Source of the DNA: Musa acuminata AAA Group
Taxonomy: Eukaryota; Streptophyta; Magnoliopsida; Zingiberales; Musaceae
Length of the DNA stretch: 64,000 bases
Direction of reading: 5' to 3'
NCBI RefSeq assembly: GCF_036884655.1
Contig: NC_088339.1
Coordinates: 22,986,501-23,050,500 of the forward strand
Shown here: positions 1-11,800 of the stretch, one piece after another
How the letters are laid out: every line of letters begins with the position of its first letter
Numbering within the stretch: position 1 is the stretch's first letter
The notes under the pieces: generated by a model
What the model was told of the DNA's origin: nothing
Database searches by the model: none
What the model saw: only the letters and a program-made list of their open reading frames with translations
Made by a program: the position numbers and the translations under genes

Positions 1-850
1 TAAATAAACATGTCGATCACTGAATTTAGACATAAGCTTTAGTGACAAACTTCAGATCATAATCATAAGGAAACCAGCAGAATATAACATATGCTTCATG
101 TTGGCTATAAAGATACTTCTTAAAAACCTTGGCACTGAGGAAATTTTCTTGGCCAAACAATGTCCCTTTGGCCTTCAAACTTTTTCCTCATCTTAAAAGT
201 AGAAAGAATTGGGAAGTTAAATAACATCCTGGATGGTTGCCATATCAGAGTTATGCTTGAGGATCAACTAAACAAAAAATAAAAGAATTACAAAGCAAAG
301 CGCCCCATCCCCAAAAATGAAAAGAAGAGTCAAGATAAAGATAATAAGTGACACATGAAAAATATAGTATAGTTTAAAATAATCTATAAGATCAATAAAA
401 CATATATGGTATGTTACTTCGATATTGATACAATAAATAATCCTGAAATACATTATCAGTAAAATGTAAATATGAATACTAAAACAAAAAGCTATCCTAA
501 GTGAAAATGTCTGAACCTACTATGAATATGAACCTACCAAATAGACTACCTCATCTGCAATCTTTATGAGCAACTATTTAATCAGTTGTCGATACGAGAA
601 AGGCCAAAAATGAATTTGAATGATAGTCATAAAATGTAACAATCTTTCCAAGAGAAATACTGCATATAAAATGATACTTACCTAAAATATATCTAAGTAC
701 AATATGAGATTCCAAATTTAAATGCAAAACCCATTAGAGATCGCACAAAGAACCTAAACATTCATATCTTCTTCTGAATTAATGTGGTATGAGTGGTATG
801 ATAAGTATCAACAAAAATGGAAACAAAAAGCATAAGACAGTGTTCTACAC
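1..850. other. Downstream intron sequence of the reductase gene, no exon resolved
   Basis: AT-rich sequence expected to be intron of the minus-strand reductase gene. I looked for the conserved C-terminal part of TSC10 proteins (a basic stretch after the PDTETPG motif, then a membrane-proximal tail) on the minus strand and could not place it. The short open frames here have no recognisable content. Confidence 0.45.
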
Positions 851-1722
851 CTTCAGCAAGCCCTGGTGTTTCTGTATCAGGAGGAAATATGAGGGTTATG
901 TGGATGCTATCAGCAATAACCTCGTGTTGCAATGCCTCTGCGAGGCCTCGAAGCCCAAATTTGCTGGCTGAGTATGCCGTGTAACCATAAATACCCACCT
1001 GCATTCGTGCTGTCAGTACATGCCCTGGAAGAACATAACACAATCGACAAGAAGAAATCTTTGGAAAAGGCATAAATTTTGATGAAGACGATCTCAGAAT
1101 TCGTAGAAAAAATAAATCTTTGGATCGATATAAAGGTGACAAAGGACGAGAAATCCAAATCGATATGGTTTCGGAGGTTAGTAATGCAAATTACCTGGCC
1201 GGCCTGGGAGGACATGATGGCGATGGAGGCCGGGAGGCCACTCTCCTTTGCCCTCTGCTTCATGGCGGGGAGCGCGGCCTTGATGAGGTGGAACGTGCCC
1301 ATGAGGTTGACCTCGACCGTGAAGCGGACCTCCTCCAGGCTCTGCCGATCCAGCTCCTGCGGCAGGAAGACGCCATGGTTGCAGACGAGGACGTCGATAT
1401 GACCGGCGGCCTCGAGGGCGCAGGCGACAGCCTCGGGGTCGCGAACGTCGGCAGCGAGCGCGGCGGCGTCGACGCCGGTAGCAAGGCGGATGGCGTCACA
1501 GGCGTCCCGGAGGCGGTCGGGATCTCGGGCGAGGATGGAGACGCGGGCGCCCTCCGCGGCGGCGCGGCGGGCGAGTGCGAGGCCGATGCCGCTGGAGCCG
1601 CCGGATATGAGGACATGGCGGCCCTTGAGGGGGATCCGCACGGGGCGGGGACGGACGATGACGGTGAGGACGACGAGGACGACGACAAACGGGAGGACGA
1701 AGAGGAAGAAGAGGGAAGCCAT
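851..1722 (-). CDS. 3-ketodihydrosphingosine reductase (TSC10-like), 5' part, partial
   Basis: Short-chain dehydrogenase that reduces 3-ketodihydrosphingosine to dihydrosphingosine with NADPH, an early step of sphingolipid synthesis at the ER. Two exons are clear: 1195-1722 and 851-998. The start at 1722 gives MASLFF followed by a hydrophobic anchor (about residues 3-23). The cofactor motif GGSSGIG, the NHGV variant of the NNAG motif and the catalytic serine in IMSSQAGQ are in exon 1. The Tyr/Lys pair (YSASK) is in exon 2, followed by PPDTETPGL as in plant TSC10 proteins. The exon 1 donor (GTAATT) and exon 2 acceptor (CAG) join in phase 0; the proposed exon 2 donor is GTGTAG. Later exons were not found in 1-844 and probably lie left of the window. 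Exon 1 is extremely GC-rich. The family call is firm; the 3' structure is unknown. Confidence 0.88.
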
Positions 1723-2001
1723 CGATCGTCGATTCCTCCTACGAGGAGAGCAGACCGAGAAGGATCCGAATGCTTTGATGATGGAACAGTAGCTACTGGA
1801 AATGGGAGTGTTGGGTCGAGACAGGAAACACCGTATCCACCAGATGTAACGACCAGGTATGACGTCATGGAACCTTCTCATGTCTATCTTCTGTGCTCTT
1901 TGTGAGTTAAAACCCTGCTTTCTGAATCGGACGTTAAAGGGGATCGACAGGCCATTTTGGAGCACTTCATGGTAAGCTCGTACTAAAAGAACAGAGTGTT
2001 C

Positions 2002-2004
<3 letters not shown>

Positions 2005-2039
<35 letters not shown>
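2005..2039. repeat. (AT)n microsatellite
   Basis: About 17 uninterrupted AT units upstream of the reductase start, in its promoter or leader region. Confidence 0.95.
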
Positions 2040-2042
<3 letters not shown>

Positions 2043-2145
2043 AAAACAAGTTGAAGAATATGTAATTCCATTTCTTTTTTTGCATTTTTATTACATAGAG
2101 AATATAAATCCACAAGATTTTTTTTTTCCTTCTGTATCTTCTCAC

Positions 2146-3082
2146 ATTGGCTTTCCATCATTTATAAACAATCAAATTCTAATTTTTAAGATTTTTTTTT
2201 TCTTTCACATAGAATTCCTTTTTTCTATTTAAATTTCTCATCCGTCAAAGTGCTTTAGAAGTCCAAAAACAATTGTGAATCCCATTAGATTGCAGAAGAT
2301 ACTCGGCAAAGTGCACTTAGAAACACTTTTGCTCATGTCCAAAATGCCACAAACCACTTGGAAACATGTTGTTCAGCTCCGGCTTGGGAGGCTGTCGCTA
2401 AAGAACAGCTGCAAATATGCAAACAGAAGTGTCAGATTCAGTCCAACTCCCACACAAAAAGCCTCAATGCCTTCCTCTGCAGCTCTTGTGTGGTGGAGCT
2501 GCAAAAGACTGCAGAAACTTTCTTCCACTGAACCTTCAGAACTCCCAAATGCTCGGACAAATGCTTCGTGTGTGGTGGAGCTCTCTCTGTTCAGTTTCTC
2601 TTTTTGATCATTGACTTCTGTAGCCAACATTCTTCTGGTAGATCAAATTTCTGTGTCACCAGCTTTAACAGATCAAGAAGCCAAGCCATGTAGATCAAAT
2701 CAGTACTGAAGCACTTCACTGAGTTGAGCTGATTCATGGTGGATGCAGGATTGGGTCACACAGCTCGGGAGCACAGTAGTACTGACATGCCATCTCTTGA
2801 GATGGTAGTCTGATACTACAAAGCTTCTGCTTGGTGCTTGCTGTTAGCTAACTGCTCTGCAAGGCTCGATTCAAACAGTGGTTGCAGCGAATGATATCTT
2901 TTCCCCATACGCTCTCAAATGTTTCCTCCAAATGTTCAGAACAGTGCGTGTGTGTTCATCACTCCTGTTGTCTCCGTGAAAGAGATCAGCCTTGTCAAAA
3001 TTTACCACGGTAGTACGTCAGTACAAGTAAAATCAGATTCGAAAGGTTGATGTTGCACATCCTCCAAGGCAAAGATAAATCG

Positions 3083-3131
<49 letters not shown>

Positions 3132-4440
3132 TTGATGACATAAATGGCTGTAAAATGATCATTGCCAAGGAGCAGCAAACCTGTGAAGGACCACAGTGAG
3201 GCCTATCTTGATCATATGCCTCCTCCATCCCTCTCATCAGTTTCTTAACCACCGACAAAGGTGATGCTTCTTGGTTCTTCGGCTACGAACACAGCTTTAC
3301 CACCACGTGAGGTTGCTGCCACGGAGAAGGGGGCATCACCGAGCTGTGGAACCTCACAGGGCTCCTCTTTTTACCCTCTTTGGCCTTCCGGTTGCTCCTC
3401 CCCCTTCTCCTTTAGCACTGGTGGAGTTTGGTTTGGTTGCTTGGGGTTGGGCAAAGCAGCAAACAAAGAGAAAGGGACGGGCCCTCCTCCACATCCTGGA
3501 GGAGTGCAGGCCAAGTCATGGCTGAGGGGATGAAGGTGGAGATTGGCAAAGCAGCAAACAAATTTACCATGCTGCTGCAGCTGGAGGAGCTGCTGGTACT
3601 CGAGTAAAAAAGAGATGTGGGGGCAGTGGAAGTGATAGAATCCACTTGCTACCCATGGAAGGCTGCCCAATTATTTGACCCAAAGTTGGCACCCACTTGG
3701 TTTGAACTTTAGGGTTCATCCTTCCCAGTATCTTATGTTCCTGAGACAAAATTTCTCAGAATTACTGTTGATGCAACGTAGTATTTGCTTGTCTTGTCTG
3801 TGAAGTTGCAGTATCCAATTAGTTCATCAGACACAAGCAGCTGTCTGTCTGTCTGTCTCCCTTCTCCTAAGCCTAAATCCTTCATATACTCAAGCAGCTG
3901 GTGTTGTTGATATCAATCTTTCATTGAAAAGAAATATAAGGAGAAACCCCATTTGGAAGCCACAAAGGCATAAAGGAGAAGGTGACTGACTGACATGTTC
4001 AAAGAATCAACTGTAAGTGAATCGTTTAATCTACACTTACGAGGTAAGAGTGTGAATGAATTGAAGGAGAAGAGTGTCCCCACCCTCCCAACAACTACAT
4101 TTACTGCATGAGTGCATGAGATGCAGAGGCATTAAAATATCACAAGCAACATGTAAAACTTTGTCTGCTTTAAATAGTTCTTCTTTCCTGCTCAGAAACA
4201 GATACTGTCTCTCTTCCCAATACACACTGAGAAACCCAAAGTTGCAGATAGAGACAGAGCCCACCCCCTTCTCCCTCCCATCCCAATGCTCCATCTCACC
4301 ACCCCCTTCCATACACACAACCACCACCACCACCACCACCGCCTCCACCTTCTTTCTCTCCATTTCTTCATCCCATCCTCACACCCTCACCATTAATATG
4401 CGTGTATAGTTGTGTTAAAGAGAACAGCCACTCCCTCTGC
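2146..4440. other. Intergenic spacer between divergent reductase and GRF genes
   Basis: No supported gene. The spacer holds a second (AT)n tract, a short CTGT run near 3838-3858 and pyrimidine-rich stretches toward the GRF gene. The open frames here, such as those around 3261-3670, are not conserved-looking, overlap on both strands and lack domain content. Both flanking genes point away from it, so their promoters must lie here. Confidence 0.6.
3085..3123. repeat. (TA)n microsatellite
   Basis: About 19 TA units, nearly perfect, in the spacer upstream of the GRF gene. Confidence 0.95.
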
Positions 4441-4689
4441 GGTCTATAAGAACTTGCCTCTCTCTGTAGCTGGTTACCGGTCTGTGTCTGTGTGTGTTTC
4501 TCACGCTCACCTCGACCGCCTCTTTACTTACTCTCGGGTATGGCAAAGCTGTGTTCTTCGCGCTTGCCGACGGGAGTGCCGACCGCGTGTCTCGGTTTCC
4601 GCCATGAGTGAGGCCAAAGGTGCCTTCTTTTTTCGCTTCTTGTTCTTCTGGGTCTCGTGTTTCTTCGGGCTTTTGGTGTTCCCCGGCAG

Positions 4690-7600
4690 ATGAACAGCAC
4701 GGTGGGGGAGGCGGCGGGGGGGATGGGGGGCAGGCCGCCGTTCACGGCGGCGCAGTGGCAGGAGCTGGAGCACCAGGCGCTGATCTATAAGTACCTGACG
4801 GCGGGGGTGCCCGTGCCGCCGGAGCTCCTGATTCCCATCCGGCGCAGCTTTGAGGCCTTGCCTGGCCGATACTATCATCACCCTGCGCGTAAGCGAATCT
4901 TACCGTGTGCTTTGGTCTTTTCCTTCGTTTGGGTTACTGCTGATGGTTTTGGTTGAGGTTTCGCGATGGGAGTAAGTATCAAGATCGCGCTTTTTCTTGT
5001 TTTTTTGATGGTTTCTAGTGATCGAAACCATCAAAAGATCGAAAGATTCGAACTTTACACATCTGTTTTCTCCTTTTCCTGATGGATATGAATCATTTGA
5101 AGCTTAGAGTTGGTGGCTTCTCGGGATCGAGCGGTCTTAGTGGTTCTTCCTCTAATTTTTCTTGCACAAGGGAACATTTTTTCGGTTCTTTTCTTTTTCT
5201 TTTGTGAATGCCAAGGGCTTCAAGAATTAAATAGTCTACCTGTACTACTTGTCCTGATCATAGGTTTCTCCTTTAATATCATGCCACCTTGCTCTGTTTT
5301 TTATAATATTCAGTGCTTTTTTCAAGAAATGAAGTACATCTGCAAGTGCTGATCAGCTTGATTTCTCGTTTTTCGATTTCATCTTTTTCCCTGGATCAGA
5401 TCATTTTGGTTCTGCTGCCATGTTAACCAGATTTTTGCTCTTCTTGTATGCCTGTGAAATAAATGGTTTATACAGTGAAAATTATGCTTTAAGACTTATG
5501 AAATCTTCATTGATTTTTCAGCACTTGTTTTTGTTTGGAAAATGCATGGTATAGACTATAGAGATGTCGTTTCTATTAATCCAATTAGCTACATGAATGG
5601 GGAAAATGGTGCCTTTCCTTGAATTTTCCTCCTAGTCTGTGGTGAGGATCTTGGTTTTCTGATTACATACAGCCACCCATCTTTCATGAAAGTTGATATG
5701 GTTGGGTGTTTGTCGAGTTCAGTAGCCTACTGCTCCTACTATGGAAAGAAGCTGGATCCAGAGCCAGGGCGGTGCCGTCGAACTGATGGGAAGAAGTGGC
5801 GGTGCTCCAAGGATGCACATCCTGACTCCAAGTATTGCGAGCGCCACATGCATCGTGGCCGCAACCGTTCAAGAAAGCCTGTGGAATCACAATCCATTTC
5901 CCAATTGCAGTCGGCCTCATCTACTACGACATCACTAACTCCCACCGGGAGCAGTGGGAGTGTCAGCAGTGGAGGAGGCTTGCAGAGCATTCCCCAGTTC
6001 TCCGTTGCCGGTCACAGCGGTAGACAAAGTTTGTGCCTTGGTGCCTCCAGCTCATTGCATCTGCCCATGGACCCTGGCCCTTATGGTAACAGGTATCTTT
6101 TTCTTTCCCCCTCTTGAAGAGGCAGTGCACATAACAGTATTAGGATTTCTCTCTGGTTGTTTCTGTTTGCATATATGGTACAAATCTTATTAGAATGGTC
6201 ACTTGACATCATCTGTGCTTATCTGTTGGTAAACATAGCTACATTGTGCACAGCAGTCTGGTATTCCACTTGTGCTGTAGCGACTTGTTGATTGTGTTCT
6301 ATTATCTTTTTTGTCCACTTGGGACAATCTGAGACTAAGTTGCTGACTACATGCCATAATTATAGAAACTAGGAAGGTTTTAGTAGCAAAAATATTAATT
6401 GTTTCATTGACATGGTTCTTATCTCAGCCTGTTCTATGCTTGATTGTCTAATTTTTGCTGTCTTATCATAGAGGATTTTTAGGAACATGCCTTGGAAGTA
6501 ACAAGCTTCTTCTCTTACTGCTAATTTCTATTAGGTGTATACTATGATTTTAACAGACATTATGCACCCTACGGATCTCTGAATTTGGGAGTTTGAGATT
6601 ATTAGAGGAAAAAAGTATTATCTTCAATAAAGCAACTTCCACATCAGGAAGAAAATGTCATCATATTTTTAATTTTCATAGTTCAAAAAAGAAAATAATG
6701 ATCTTCTCCGGAAATCATTAATATTCATTTACTCTCAAACTCATCAGATGTCATAGTTATCGGGTGTTCTTATAGTGCCTAGTGAAAATGGGTTTGCCAA
6801 TTTGGATACTCAATTGGCTTGTAGATATCTGAATGCCATACTTTACAGGAATACACACCATGTGCATTCAGGACATCATCATTTTATTCAGCCAATGAGG
6901 GTGATTTACTGTGACTTTAAGTCATCGAGTGAAGCAACATATAGACCATACTTTTAAGCATCTCATGTTGGTTTCAAGTTCTTGCATAAACATGCTTGAA
7001 GCTGTTTGCTTTTATGGTTTCTGTACCCTAGTTCTTTTGCTGTAGAACTTAATTGCCCGAAGTGAGAATAGTTGTGGGTACATGTAGGGGAAGCAACACC
7101 ATGAGAAAAAATTGTAGCAAAGTGGCAAACTAGTGGTGTGTTTAGTAGTGAGTTTCAAAGTAATTTTAAGAGGGTTCACTAGGTTAAAGTTGATGCTTTA
7201 TGTGCCCTAATCAGTTGCCTGTTGTTATTATCAGTAGTAATTCATTCAACTGGAACCTGTAGGTACTTCTCTGGTGTTAAACCTGGAGTTGATGAGCAGA
7301 GTTTCTTCTCGGAAGCCTCTGGTAGTGCAAGGGGTCTTGGAATGGACCCAGTTGACAGCTCATGGCACTTGATGCCATCCCGAGTGTCATTGTTTCCATC
7401 TTCAAAAGCTAGAGATCCTTCTCCTCTGCAGAGTGCGTACACTCAGCTTCAGTCGGTTCAAGATCTCGGGCATGTAACAATCAGTTCAATGTCACGACAG
7501 CCGGAGCAGCAACAACACTCATTCATTGGGGGTGAGTTCAATTCACCAGAGCCTGTGAAGCAAGAAAGCCAATTCCTCCGACCTTTCTTCGACGAATGGC

Positions 7601-7822
7601 CCAAGACAAGAGACTCTTGGTCCGATATGGAAGAAGATAGATCCAACCGAACATCATATTCCACAACCCAGCTCTCGATTTCATTCCCGATGTCCTCCTC
7701 GGACTTTTCGACCACCTCTTCGAAGTCCCCTAATGGTAAGTCCTTTTCAGACTCGTTGTATACTTGTAATTCTTGTTCTTACATGGTATCTATCTATGAT
7801 CCTTATCTCGGCAGATGATTGA
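4690..7822 (+). CDS. Growth-regulating factor (GRF) transcription factor
   Basis: Plant transcription factor that pairs with GIF co-activators to promote cell proliferation in leaves and other organs. Exons are 4690-4888, 5723-6092, 7263-7735 and 7815-7822; phases close exactly and give 349 aa. The QLQ domain (GIF-binding, starting [12 protein letters not shown], about residues 16-50) is in exon 1. The WRC domain is in exon 2: a Cys3His zinc-finger pattern within [13 protein letters not shown] and the [10 protein letters not shown] segment, preceded by LDPEPG. The last exon is only 8 nt and supplies the final Asp residues and TGA. I chose ATG 4690; an in-frame ATG at 4657 would add 11 residues. 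A further ATG at 4604 is out of frame. The leader at 4440-4600 is pyrimidine-rich. No lesion was seen. Confidence 0.93.
5865..5886 (+). promoter_or_regulatory. miR396 target site in the GRF transcript
   Basis: The stretch from CCGTTCAAGAAAG to CTGTGGAA just after the WRC zinc finger encodes RSRKPVE and is the well-known complementary site of plant miR396, with its usual one-base bulge. It implies that this GRF is repressed post-transcriptionally by miR396 as cells leave proliferation. The site is seen directly; its activity is inferred from the family. Confidence 0.9.
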
Positions 7823-8857
7823 GGGAGAAGTACTTCGACCTTTGGATGCCATCTTTAAACCTCCATCGGACGAGGCACAGCAGGAACTTTGCCTGCATTT
7901 TGATGTCATCTCTCTGATTTGGTGGAGTGGAAAATTTCATGTCTGCTTTCTTGTTATTTCATGCACTGAAACTGTATGTGGTAGCTGCATGCAACCAAGT
8001 GTTATGTTACTGATGTGTGCCATTGGTAGTCTTTTTTATCTTAGTCATCTGGTACGAACCTACAACTACAAGAAGTACATTTAAAGGTTTAAGCCTGGAA
8101 ACATTTGCTCACTTGATGGCCAAAGGAGAGAGCAATCTTGGGAGGGACAAGCTCAATAGCAAAGGCATAGATGAGAGCCATTAAATGATGAAAGTGTTGT
8201 TTGTTCTCATGGGTAGGCTCACAAGGTATGAGACCCCAAAGAAACATTACATTACAGCCTATTTTGTTATGCCCATGCTACAAAAATGATAAAAATAAAT
8301 GTAGTTTAGTAAATGAAACATCATATTCTGTTGTATGCAAAAAGAAACATACAATAAAGTGTAATGCTACACTTGCTGAAGAAATCATGGTGACTTCTTG
8401 TGGACGAGAGAAAGGATGTCATCACTGTGTAAAAGAACTAAAAAAGAGATCTGTTTCCCATTACACATGATGCAATCTCAGCGTGTTCTTTGTATGGTAC
8501 GTTGATGGAGAATATATCATTTTACGGTCACAAGAATAAATACATATCAAGTATTCTGTTTCTAAATCCATGAGGTGGATAATTTGCCACAAAAAAAAAA
8601 AAAAACCATATATTGCGACACAGAAGAAACTTCTCTTCAAGATGAGGTAAAGATAAAAAAAGGAAAGCAGATGAAAAAGAAGTAAAATAAAGAAGAAAAC
8701 AGATTACCAAAGGAAGTCAGGCCGAATGTGAGATTTGATCTTCAAAAGTTTTGATTCAAACTTCATTGTGCCTTGGATGATCAAATACCTTCAGACTCAG
8801 AGAACACAGCATGGAACGGAGTGAGTACTGTTATTAAACTTCCCCCCTCCCTCCTCT

Positions 8858-11800
8858 TCATGAGATTTGTGATTGCCTAAATATCTGAAGAATCCAATCA
8901 ACATAGCCGCTGGATCCGGCAGTCTGGTCCTCGAGAAGATTGGCAAGAAACATGAAGCCTTCTCTTGGCTGTTCACCCTGCTTTACCAGATGGCATGACT
9001 GATAGGACGAAGGATCCTTTTCTCTCAACGTTCTCAATATCCTCAATAATTTTTTTGATATGTCATTGTCGTGTTCAGAAACTACAACCTGCAAGAGAAG
9101 GAGACATGTCAAACTACAGAATCTCACCAACTTACAGCCCCTGATGGAAGGGCGCAGTTCTCAATACTGCCTATTTTCAGTAGATGAATCAACATCGGAC
9201 CGACCTCTTATAGTCTTGGCAAAATATTTTTGGGAGTAAGGGCACAAGGATATGTCAAACAGAGCATGTTTCCATCTAGTTTTGCAAGAGTTCGACTGCT
9301 AAAGGTTTTAGTCTACAACCATTTAGCGACAAGTTAGACTGAAATAATGCTGTCCAGAAGTAACACTTCAAAGCAAAAGAGAGATATAAACACCAGAGGA
9401 TCTTTTTGATCAACAATTTATGCTGAAGTTCGTAGTAAATATAAAGCTCAACAATTTTAAACAGTTTTTGCTCATTATATTTGTCAGTAATGTATGATGA
9501 CATTTTTTCTAAGCTAGTTTCAATATAATATGATTAATTCATACCAAAATAAATTTGTCTACTTCAATTAAACAACACAATCAAAGCCCATGGCAAGAAA
9601 CTTACCCTAGATAGATCAGGGAAGCAGGCAAACTCAACTCCAAGTATATTATTGACTAAATCAGATGAAAGCATCCGACCTAACCAAATAATGAAATTAA
9701 ATCCATCATCCAAAATGTAAATGCCTTTGGGATCTAAACTTTGGGCAGTCAGTGGTAACTGCTTTGATGGTTCTTGAATCTCCTGTTGATTCTGCAAGGG
9801 AGAAAAAAATAAAGTTAACAAGAAAAGCGATAATTTCCACATTACAAAATGGATTGTGCTTTGGAAACTTGGAACTCCATAGCACTCTTCTGAACAAAAC
9901 AAGTTTTACAGAAAACAACAAGATAAGTTTGTCTGAAATCATAAGCATAATGATAACATATATTTCTATATTTCAAAAAAATTCTCTATTTGAATAAGAT
10001 ATTATTAAACATCTATTTTCTAATTAAAATAATAAAATCTATTGCAATCAAATATGCAACAAGAAGTTCAAGCCAAGATCTATTCAAGTGGGAATAAAAA
10101 AAAAAAAAAAGAGAGAAACAATAAGGAGATAGAAATACCTTCAGGAGGTTCTCGTCTATCCTAAGTAAGCTAGGATAAAGAAGTTTAAGCATCCTGCCTA
10201 TAGGTAGTATCATTATATTGTAACCAACAGCACATCGTTCATCCAGAGGAACATCAGCATACCCTCCACGGAGGGCTGTGGACCTACAAAGAGACAATAC
10301 ATACAGCGGCAAGAATTTCAAAGATTCTGGATAAATCAGTCTTCCACCCAACCGATGCTGGACAACATAAAGATTTCGATATTCTTTAAGGCTTTTCACA
10401 AGCTTCAACTGCATCGACTGTCTAGCATCTTCAAGTTTCTGAGACACCGAATTTTCAATTGCTGCGGGATTTTTTGCCATAAGAAACTAGAATAAAAGTT
10501 CATTTCCAAAATATCCATCTTCAAAAATTCCAAATTGGATGTTTTTACTCACCAAGCCTACCCAACAAAGAGATAATGGCTCCGGTATCTGCTCGACGGT
10601 ACATTTCACTAAGATCAGCCACCACCGGTGCAGCTGCTGTATGGACTCTAATGCGCCTTTCACCTGAAGAGGAAGTATATCTTTCATAGCTAAGGATCCA
10701 CGGAGCATCTCTTGCACCATAAAGCATGGTTCTGACGTCTTAATGACAAAGAAAGTTTAATAGTTGATTTCGCAAATTTGAACAACACAAAATAGTTGAG
10801 CTTCTCGCTAAACCAGAAAGCAGGTCTTCAATTATCCGATTTACAAGTTCATTATGAAAACTATTCTAGCATGAGGAAAAAAGATGCTACAACATAGAAG
10901 CTCCATTCCGTCAAACCAACCTACTGTAGATATGGGAAACTGAACACAAGTGGAAGAAAGAGTGATGACGAAGGTAAACAAGAGTGATTATGAAAGCAAA
11001 CTATGCAGTCGAAGGAGTGCCACAAGACAAAATAGCATCAGCAACTAGCAAATCTAACAGGGATCGTTCAAACAAGTCAAATTTATACATAGGACATTTC
11101 ACACTTGATGAGTGAATTAAGAAGTTTTACTGCTTTTAGAACTAAAACTTCAGAAGAAAGGAAATAGAAACTAACAAAGAGGCAAACTGTCACAAACACA
11201 ACAAAGACTATCTTTATGTCAACTAGAATGGTGGCAATGATGCTTTTCTTGGAGATAAAATTGTTTAATGCACACAATATGGTCCACTCATCTATTTTTT
11301 TGCTCTATGTTCAAGGATTATGTAGGGGCATTAAAAGAAAATGTATTTGTCTGTTTTTTCAAGTGTCCTTTTGTCCAAGCCTAAAAGTTGCTTATTTATG
11401 ATCACAGTATTCATCCCAGTACTTCACCTCTTAACCATAGATAATTTACATTTTAGATAGGTTAGACAAAAAAGTAAAGCATAAGGGTGAGCATACTTAG
11501 CAAACTACTCTAGATGCACCAAGAAAGAAAAGGATACAACAGGGCAACTTGAAAATATACAGTCTGAGATGTCATGAGGGATTCTTCCAAAGACAACTGC
11601 ATAGCAAAAGCTTTGTCACAATCCACTGCAGGAAGGGCTAATAAATCCGTTGACCCTAGCATACAGTGCCCGTGATAGGTTGTAAAACGGACCCCTGTAA
11701 TAAAACGGAACAAAAAATATTAAATACCAGTGTACAGCAGAAATTAAAGAAATACTATAGAAGGAAAAAAACATCCTATCATTGACCTTTCCCACATCTT

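Noticed and set aside
1260..1868. 202-aa minus-strand frame, Ser/Pro-rich
   Set aside because: Overlapping shadow of the reductase exon in another frame of the same strand.
1120..1905. 261-aa open frame on the plus strand
   Set aside because: It lies antisense to the GC-rich first exon of the reductase gene; its Gly/Asp/Glu-rich sequence is the mirror of that exon's codon bias.
3261..3670. Several 60-99 aa frames on both strands
   Set aside because: Mutually overlapping, no conserved motif, in the spacer before the GRF gene.
4604..4619. Upstream ATG (MSEAK) as the start of the GRF gene through a small intron to 4690
   Set aside because: Splicing GTGCC...CAG would put the QLQ exon out of frame, so ATG 4690 (or 4657) was used instead.
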